Shown one piece after another: positions 10,903-19,700 of a stretch of 64,000 nt of DNA. This DNA is from Phytophthora sp. 'mugwort' (Eukaryota; Oomycota; Peronosporomycetes; Peronosporales; Peronosporaceae). The stretch spans positions 4,464,001 to 4,528,000 of the forward strand of contig JAUCEF010000018.1 of NCBI GenBank assembly GCA_033558025.1, given 5' to 3'. Position 1 is the stretch's first letter. Each line of letters begins with the position of its first letter. The position numbers were made by a program, and so were the translations under genes. The notes below the pieces were generated by a model. It was not told the origin of the DNA. It saw only the letters and a list, made by a program, of their open reading frames with translations, and ran no database searches.

Positions 10903-13581
10903 ATGCCCGCCGTGGAGCCACCCGTGACGCTAGACGCCGTGGTGGGGGATCCGCACCTTCACGCTCTGTTCCTGCAGCATTTGTCCGTTTGTGACAAGAA
11001 AGATTTCGCTCGTCTGCTCTTTCTCGTGAGCGTCGAGGAGTTCAAGAAGGTCTTCGCGTCGGAGGACAAGGACAAAGAGACTGTGCAGGACGACCCAGAG
11101 AGCGACGCGCAGGCCCACCGCCGCCAATATGCCAGCAAGATCATCGCCAAGTTCATGAGCCCCGACGCCTTCCTGGACATCGCGTCCGAGAACCTGCGCA
11201 TCCTCAACAAGTCGGTCGGGAGTTTCGGTAGGCTGCTGCGTAATGATCTCATGCTCTACTCGGGACTGGCGGCCAAGACCGACCTATTCCAGGACGCCGA
11301 AGTGGCCGTGAAGAAGGTGTTGCAGCCGAGCTTCAGGCAGTTCGCGGCCTCACCCGAGTTCGCCGCGCTGGTGGCGAGCTCTAGACTCACGTACGTCGAC
11401 GACGACGAGTCCGACGACAGCACAGACGATGAGCAGCAGCAGATGGAGGGAGAGACATCACCAGTCTCGGTCTCCGTCGACGCGCTGGCGTCGCCATCGT
11501 CCGTGACTAGCACGCCACGACACACACACGCTCGCAGACACCGCACGGCCACGACGTTACTGTCGCTGGAGCGGGTTTTGGGCAACAGAAGGTTGTGTAG
11601 TGTCTTCTGGGTGTTTTTATTCAAAGAGCGGACGCACGAGCAGCTCAGTCTCTGGATGGACTTTAAGTACCAGTTGCTGCCTGTACTCGAGGACTTTATC
11701 CACGCGGCTCAGGAGGACAGTGAAAACGAGGATGACAAACATCAGGAAAACGATCAGCAGAGCGACAGCCAGGCGCAGCAGACTGGAGAGCTCATTGAAC
11801 AACTACTAGCAATTGGCAGTCGCATTGCTGCCAAGTATCTGACTGCGAGCGCGAGCACGCACGTGACTTTCGTCGGTGAGGCTGAGCAGGCGTTGCTACG
11901 TGACTATGAGCTGCGTGTGGCTTGCTGTTTAGATGCTGGCAGCTTCTCGCTAGCCGACGCCGAGTTGCTGTTACGAACGGTTGAGCGCATTCAAGGAGTG
12001 ATCGAAGCCGATCTCAAGGTCAACCACTTTGTGCGGTTCATGGGTAGCGAATCATTCAAGTCACTGGTCGCATCCTATCAGAGTCGATTGCTTAGCCCGT
12101 CTGGCTCATTAAACGCAGTTACGCCCGCATTATGTGATGGCTCCAGCACAGCTTCCGATAGCAGCATGACAACGCTTCAAGAATTGTTCCAGTGTATGAA
12201 TGTTGCGTCGCATCAGCCTCAGCGAGTACGGAGCAAATCGTTCACTCTACGAGACCTTTTTCAAAGTCAGTTGCGGGGAGAGCTGCAAAGCAAGTCACTC
12301 ATCAGCTCAGTGATGAGCTTCCGGTTAGATGTGAATGACCGATCACATCCTGAGATGATCAAGGAAGTATTGCACACGCTTGCGGATCCCACCAATCACA
12401 GTGAAAGTAGCAGTGATCTGTACCACCATCACGCCATTCCTGACCACGTGGAAGCGTTCTTCCGTCCTTTAGGAGCCGATGTTGTACGCTCCACGACTCG
12501 TCCAGAACCCTCACTGTTTCATATGACAATCGGCAACGCTGAGAAAGCATTCTATGGCGCTTGCCTGACTCGATATGTACCGCTGAACGACTCTACCAAG
12601 CTACAAACGTTGGAGCAAGTGCTACAAGAGACTGAGGGTCTTGAAGTGTACGTTCCAGCGGGCCTTTGCATCATCAGCCGGTATCCGATTCTTAACACAC
12701 TCAAGCAGCGTTTGGATTCGCTCCACGCGACGATGCAGGAAGACGAGGTGTACCTCTCTGACGTAAATTGGTTACCGTCCGCGGCACAGATGGCAGAGCT
12801 ACTCTCCCCATTCGACTTTGCTACTGCTACGACTCCACAAGACAATATGGCATCTCTTTCGGTGCTGGATAACTACGTGGACTTCAGTATGGAGGAGCTA
12901 TTCAGTTGCCTGTCGGTCGCGCACGTGGTTGCTTTGGTCACGTGTATGCTTTTGGAAAGACAGATCGTGCTGGTCAGCTCGCGATACTCCGTGCTCACGT
13001 CCGTTGGCGAGACGTTGAAGAGCTTGATTGCCCCATTGGAGTGGAGCCATGTGTTTGCACCTATCCTTCCCAAAAACATGCTAGAGTGTTTGCAATGTCC
13101 TACGCCTTACCTGTTCGGTGTGCATTCCAGCTATCGTGCGGAGTTGCGCGAGATGCTTGAGCGTGAAGGCTGTGGCGACGGCATTGTCGTAGTGGATCTG
13201 GACGCAGACACGATGAGCTTTCCGGGTCGGCCGCAGCTCCCTGAGTCTGTCCGTGGATCTCTGACGTCACGGCTGCTCCAGTTGCTCAAGCCTAAAGTTT
13301 TCTTTAGTGACTCGGTACCAATGCTCAGCAGCCGGACAGATGCTCCCCTCACCCGGGCGTTCCCACAAGTTCACGTGCGCTCATGCTTTAGAGAGGCAGT
13401 GGCAACTCTGCTACGCACTGTAGAGGAGTTTCGATTCGTGCTGTCGGACGATTTTGACTATGTTGTGGTTTTTGACCGGATCGCGTTCTTGCGCCGCCTG
13501 CCCCCGCGCGAACAATCCTTCTATCGCAGCTTCCTAGAGACGCAGGTTTTCTCACACGTGATTGCTTCAGTGGAAAGTTAA
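10903..13581 (+). CDS. RGS-DENN domain protein, probable Rab GEF
   Basis: Single exon, 892 aa from ATG 10903. The frame is open further upstream, but that part is low-complexity and unlike protein. Residues about 15-165 resemble an RGS fold (HALFLQHLSVCDKKDFARLL, then SPEFAALVASSR). A second RGS-like region runs from about 225 to 400 (ERVLGNRRLCSVFWVFLFKE, then FMGSESFKSLVASYQ). From about 470 the DENN module follows: upstream part with FFRPLGADVV, a core with AGLCIISRYPILNTL and LLERQIVLVSSRYSVLTSV, then LIAPLEWSHVFAPILPKNM, and a downstream part to the end (EQSFYRSFLETQVFS). DENN proteins exchange GDP for GTP on Rab GTPases. A Gln/Asp/Glu-rich linker lies at about 280-300. It is convergent with the PAS kinase, 130 bp apart. 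Confidence 0.8.
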   Translation: MPAVEPPVTLDAVVGDPHLHALFLQHLSVCDKKDFARLLFLVSVEEFKKVFASEDKDKETVQDDPESDAQAHRRQYASKIIAKFMSPDAFLDIASENLRILNKSVGSFGRLLRNDLMLYSGLAAKTDLFQDAEVAVKKVLQPSFRQFAASPEFAALVASSRLTYVDDDESDDSTDDEQQQMEGETSPVSVSVDALASPSSVTSTPRHTHARRHRTATTLLSLERVLGNRRLCSVFWVFLFKERTHEQLSLWMDFKYQLLPVLEDFIHAAQEDSENEDDKHQENDQQSDSQAQQTGELIEQLLAIGSRIAAKYLTASASTHVTFVGEAEQALLRDYELRVACCLDAGSFSLADAELLLRTVERIQGVIEADLKVNHFVRFMGSESFKSLVASYQSRLLSPSGSLNAVTPALCDGSSTASDSSMTTLQELFQCMNVASHQPQRVRSKSFTLRDLFQSQLRGELQSKSLISSVMSFRLDVNDRSHPEMIKEVLHTLADPTNHSESSSDLYHHHAIPDHVEAFFRPLGADVVRSTTRPEPSLFHMTIGNAEKAFYGACLTRYVPLNDSTKLQTLEQVLQETEGLEVYVPAGLCIISRYPILNTLKQRLDSLHATMQEDEVYLSDVNWLPSAAQMAELLSPFDFATATTPQDNMASLSVLDNYVDFSMEELFSCLSVAHVVALVTCMLLERQIVLVSSRYSVLTSVGETLKSLIAPLEWSHVFAPILPKNMLECLQCPTPYLFGVHSSYRAELREMLEREGCGDGIVVVDLDADTMSFPGRPQLPESVRGSLTSRLLQLLKPKVFFSDSVPMLSSRTDAPLTRAFPQVHVRSCFREAVATLLRTVEEFRFVLSDDFDYVVVFDRIAFLRRLPPREQSFYRSFLETQVFSHVIASVES

Positions 13582-13711
13582 TATTTAAGCGATGGCATGT
13601 ATGCCTGGATGCTCAATGAACATGAATTTAAAAAAAAGGAAATGGCCATAGTACATTGTCGCTGGTATCTTACAAGTTAAATGCGACATGCACCTACCTG
13701 TTGATTCAGTT

Positions 13712-16700
13712 TTACATAATCCCGCAAGGTCCATTGGTACGATCCTGCGACGAGTTTTGGGCATGCAAAGCTGCAGCTGATGAAGCGCTTCCGCTCCTCG
13801 TGAGGCCACGGAATTCAAAGTTGCGGCGGAGATACCCGCGCAAATGTCTGTGCTCCTTCTTGAGCAAGGTGATCGAGTCATCCAGCGATTGCTTCACCGT
13901 AAGCATGGCCGCTGCATCAGCCAGTGCCATCGGTTCTTGGTCAGGCCTAAGCTCCGACTGACACTGTTGTAGGTGTTCGCAGGCAATTTGTACACGGAAG
14001 GCAGCCTTCGAAACTCGGGTAGCAGCAACATACGCTGAAGATCCCTTTAGCGAATGGGATTCTCGCCGAGTCACCGCAATATCACCTTGCTCATACGCTA
14101 CCAAAATGCGCGACATGATCGCTTCGCAGCTCACCGTGAACTTTTCGAGTAAGCTCAAAAAGAGCTCCTCGTGACCGCCGCACTGCTGCACACCCAACGA
14201 ATAGTCTATGGGATCACCCTCAGGAATGACTATACTGGCAGGGTCCATGGTTACACGCACCGCAGCGTCGCTCTCTGTGGTAGCACTGGCATGATCGATG
14301 CTGGGGGGGCCTCTAGCTCCATTCCTGGCGGCTGGACTGCTGATATTTAGATGCTCTAGCATAGCAGCAATAGGATCTCCCGATGCGTGTTCGTCTGAGC
14401 TCTTGTCCGAGTCAAACCGTTGCAAGCTCGGGGGTGCATTTTCCTTCGGACCTCCTTCCGTTGATGCCCTAGCACGGGTGCTCTTAGCATCCGAAGCAGA
14501 ATTTGGCGACAGAGGCTGCTGCGAAGAAGTAGACGGTGGAGCTGAGTCCTTCTTGTTGCCCATGAAAGGAGGGTGGCTCCACAATGTCGGGTTACTAAGA
14601 GACGATACGTGTTCCGAAGCTTCTACGCCTACCAGAGGCTTGTCCTTCATGTTCGGCAAAGTCGCAGACGTCTTGTTAATTTGCTTCCAGTCAGGAATGT
14701 CAACAATTGCACCTCCCGTGTCTCGCTGAAGGGTCAAAAGACCGCTGGAACGTGTGCTGTTTCCGATCGAAGATCCCAAACTGAAGATCGACGTTGTAGG
14801 CACTGCTGTGCGCACGGTGGGACCAACCTGACGTCGAATTGTCCTTGGGTCATCCAACTCCAAGTTGGAAATTGCACGCGCAAGATCAAGCTGTTGCATG
14901 TGACGTGAAGCGGGGGCGAGTCTAGAACCCGATTCCGGCGGGTTGTTAAACAGGTCCGTTTCATCAATCTCACTGTCAAATGATGGGCGCGGAGTCGGCG
15001 ATGTTGTTGGGTAGGAGGAAGTCGGCACTACGTCTAGCTCGTCCACGCCACGGTCCTTTGACGAGGATGGTGAAGAGATAGACCCGGTAGGAGCAGAGGC
15101 AGCACTTGCACCTTCTGAAGTTGCACGAGAGTAGTCATCCGATCCAGCAACTGAAGGAGTAGAAGTTTTGGGTCCGAGGTAGCGAACACGCATCCACTGA
15201 CGGATGGCCTTGAGCAAACTGTTCTTCGAGATAGGTTTTACCATGAACTCATCCATACCTGAGCCTAAGCATTTCTGCCGGTCTCCGCTCATAGCGTAGG
15301 CTGTTAGCCCGAGAACAGGGATTCGGGGCAGATTGTTTTCGCGTTCAAACTGACGGATCGCTCTGGTAGCTGTGTACCCATCCATGACGGGCATCTCGCA
15401 GTCCATAAAAACGAGGTCAAACTTGGTTGGGTCCTCCGTGTAAGCCTTCACCGCATCTCGACCGTTCACTTCCCACTGCAGGAGATGATCCGCTTCTTGC
15501 AGGAAGCACTTTACCACCTCCCAATTAAATTCATTGTCTTCTACGACCAATATTCTTGCCTGTCTTGGAATCGCAACCTTCGCATTGTTGGCAGCATTCA
15601 CTGCAGCTGCACTATCGTTCGAGTTCACGTTCGATGTCTCAATATTAGGAGGTGCAGCACCAGATGCATCGGTAAGCAAGTCATTCGTCGCGTAGAATAA
15701 GCCCTTAGCATCCATATCATCGAGCAATCGAACCACCACCGTGAAGTAAAAGTTGCTACCAACATCCAGCTCACTATCAACACCAATCTGGCCATCCATA
15801 AGCTCCGCAAGTTGCTTACAGATTGCAAGACCTAAACCAGAGCCGGTTGGGTTGTTCTGTCTGGTGCGCTCCAGCTTCGTAAATAGAGAGAAAAGGCGCA
15901 TCTTTTCCTCCGCATCCATACCGATTCCTGTATCGATGACCTGGAATAGGAGCTTCTTGAACGTCTTCGGGAGCTCAGGAGTGTACACAACGCTGCATGT
16001 GACGGTGATTGAGCCTTCGTTCGTAAACTTAATTGCGTTCGACAGTAGGTTTAGCAGCACTTGACGCAGACGCACGACATCGCCGATAGCAACCTTGGGC
16101 ACATTTTCGTCGCACTTGAGCTCTAATTTCAGTCCACGTTCTCGGGCCTTAAACTTAAAGATCTCGATCGAATAATCCAGTAGCTCGTGCATCTGGAATG
16201 GTGCAGCTGAGATCTCTAGATGACCAGCCTCAATCTTTGACAAGTCGAGAATATCGTTAATCAGGTTCAGAAGAAGGGATCCCGACACGTACGCCATGTG
16301 CACATATCTCTCAGGCGCCTTGTCCAGGGGTTGCTCCTTCAGAAGTTCCAACATACCCAGAACACCGTTCAACGGCGTACGTAGTTCATGACTGAATGAA
16401 GCCAAGAAGTTCACTTTAGCAGCCTCCATGTGCTTCCTCGCAGTGTAGTCTTGTCCAACACCGATAACTCCACGAATATTTCCGTGCATGTCCTTCTTGC
16501 TCGATGCATTTACAAGGAGCAACAGGAACACGCCACGCTTCGTCGTCATCGGAAGCTCCATCTCACCAACGTCAATGCCAATCAGTGCTTGGTTCAGCAG
16601 TTGCCGAACCTGTTGTCTGCTTTCTGGGATGATAAACGTGTGCACCAACGACAGACCCAACACGCTAGACTTGTGGTAGCCGGTGATCTCCTCAATTTTC

Positions 16701-19700
16701 TGGTTCCACTCGTTGATGCAACCATTTGTATCAATGCCGAAGATCGGAGCGTTTGCAGTATCGATCAGTCGGAAGTATTCGTGTTCTTGGGCGATGCGGT
16801 CCGTGATATCCTGGCCGATGCCGACAACACCAACAATACTGCCATTTGAGTCGTACCGTGGTGTCGCGTTAAGCAATATTTCAATTCGTGTCCCTGGACG
16901 GGTAATCAATGGAAATTCAAAATTCGCAGTTTCAACACCTCTCAGCGCCTGCGAGAGCACATCAGCCACAATAGGTCGGAATTCGGGGGAAATAAACGTT
17001 TCAACCAGGTTTTCGCCCATGACTTCATCAATGGCATAATTCGTGATCTGTGCAGCTTTTCGGTTCCAAATGTTAACACACATATTGGCATCGACGCCGA
17101 AGATCGGAGCATTAGCCGTATCAATCAAACGGCTGTACTCCTGCTCTTGAGCAATGCGCTCCGTGATATCCTGTCCAATACCAACCATACCTTTCACTTC
17201 GCCATGCTCATTATAGCGCGGAGTGGCGTTCAGCAAAATCTCAACACGTCGACCAGCCTTCGTGATTAGTGGGAACTCGAAATTCGCTGTCTCCACCCCC
17301 TCAAACGCCTTCTCGAGAACACTACGCACAGGCACCTTGTACTCATTAGAAATGAACTCCGCAACGAGATCTTTACCCAAGACATCCTCATTCGTATACT
17401 GCATGATGTCGGCAGCCTTGCGGTTCCAAATGTTCACCCGGCCGTTTGAGTCCACACCAAAGATGGGCGCATTCGCCGTGTCAATGAGGCGGCTGTACTC
17501 TTGCTCCTGTGCAATACGATCCGTGATATCCTGTCCGATTCCGACCATTCCAATCACTTCTCCATGTTCATTGAACCGCGAAGTAGCATTCAGCAAAATC
17601 TCCACTCGCCTTCCTGCCTTCGTCATTAAAGGAAACTCGAAGTTCGCAGTTTCAACGCCTTCCAGCGCTTTCGACAAAACGAGACCAACAGCCTCACGGT
17701 AATCCTCGGTGATGAACTTCTCCACCAAATTTTCACCCATCACATCAGCAGGTGTATACTGCGTAATTTCAGCCGCTTTCTTGTTCCAGATATTCACGAG
17801 ACCATCACCATCAACACCGAAAATCGGGGCGTTGGCTGAATCAATCAGTCTAGCATACTCTTGCTCCTGAGCAATGCGGTCAGTCATGTCCTGGCCGATA
17901 CCCACGACCCCAACAATGTGTCCGTGTTGATCGAAGCGAGCAGTTGCATTCAGGAGGATGTTCAGTTTTCGGCCAGTCTTCGTGATCACTGGCACTTCAA
18001 AGCTCGCAGTTTCGTTTCCCTGCAAAGCGTTTGACATGATCTCGTATACAATTGCCTGGTACTCCGGGGCGATGAACGTCTCTACGTATTTTTCCCCTAG
18101 CACTTCCTCAACGGCAAAATTCGTGATCTGTGCCGCTTTATTGTTCAGAATATTCACGCACATATTCGCGTCAACGCCAAAAATTGGAGCATTGGCCGTG
18201 TCGATAAGTCGGCTGTACTCCTGTTCCTGAGCAATGCGATCCGTAATATCCTGACCGATACCCACCATTCCCATGACGTCACCTTGCTCGTTGTAACGAG
18301 GCGTTGCGTTCAGCAAGATTTCAACTCGTCGACCAGCCTTCGTAATCAGCGGGAATTCGAAGTTAGCGGTCTCTACGCCTTCAAATGCCTTTTCCAGAAC
18401 GCATCGAACGGCCACGCGATACTCTTCTGATATAAACTTCGCCACAAGATCCTCCCCAAGTACATCTTCAGTCGTGTACTGCATAATATCAGCCGCTTTG
18501 CGATTCCAAATGTTCACCAGACCGTTCGAGTCTACACCAAAGATTGGGGCGTTTGCCGTATCGATGAGACGCATGTATTCCTTCTCTTGTGCAATTCGAT
18601 CAGTGATATCCTGTCCAATGCCAACCATTCCTATCACTTCTCCGTGCTCGTTGTTCCTCGGCGTAGCGTTCAGCAAAATCTCCACTCGCCTTCCTGCCTT
18701 CGTCATTAAAGGAAACTCGAAGTTCGCAGTTTCAACGCCTTCCAGCGCTTTCGACAAAACGAGACCAACAGCCTCACGGTAATCCTCGGTGATGAACTTC
18801 TCCACCAAATTTTCACCCATCACATCAGTCGGTGTATACTGCGTAATTTCAGCCGCCTTCTTGTTCCAGATATTCACGAGACCATTCGCGTCGACACCAA
18901 AGATAGGGGCGTTGGCTGAATCAATCAGTCTAGCATACTCCTGCTCTTGAGCAATGCGGTCAGTGATATCCTGGCCGATACCTACGACACCAACAATGTG
19001 TCCATGCTGATCGAAGCGAGCAGTAGCGTTCAACAAAATATTCAATTTTCGCCCCGTTTTCGTAATCACTGGCACCTCGAAACTTGCCGTTTCATCTCCA
19101 TGCAATGCCTTCGACATAATGCCATAAACGATAGCTTGATACTCTGGGGCGATAAAGGTCTCCACATACTTCTCACCCTGAACTTCTTCAGCGGCATAAT
19201 TCGTGATCTGCGCAGCCTTGTTGTTCAATATGTTCACGCACATGTTGGCATCCACACCAAAGATCGGAGCATTCGCTGTATCGATAAGTCGGCTATACTC
19301 TTGCTCCTGAGCAATGCGATCCGTAATATCCTGACCAATGCCGACCATTCCCATGACTTCTCCCTGTTCGTTAAAGCGCGGAGTAGCATTCAGTAAAATC
19401 TCCACGCGTCGGCCTGCCTTTGTAATCAACGGGAATTCAAAGTTGGCTGTCTCAACCCCTTCAAATGCCTTTTCCAAAACGCTGCGAACCGGTACCTTAT
19501 ACTCTTCGGAGATGAACTCAGCAACTAGGTCCTTACCGAGGACATCTTCAGTAGTGTACTGCATGATGTCTGCGGCCTTTCGATTCCAGATATTCACCAG
19601 ACCGTTGGAGTCAACGCCAAAAATGGGAGCATTGGCTGTGTCGATGAGGCGCATATACTCCTTCTCCTGCGCAATACGATCCGTGATGTCTTGGCCAATT

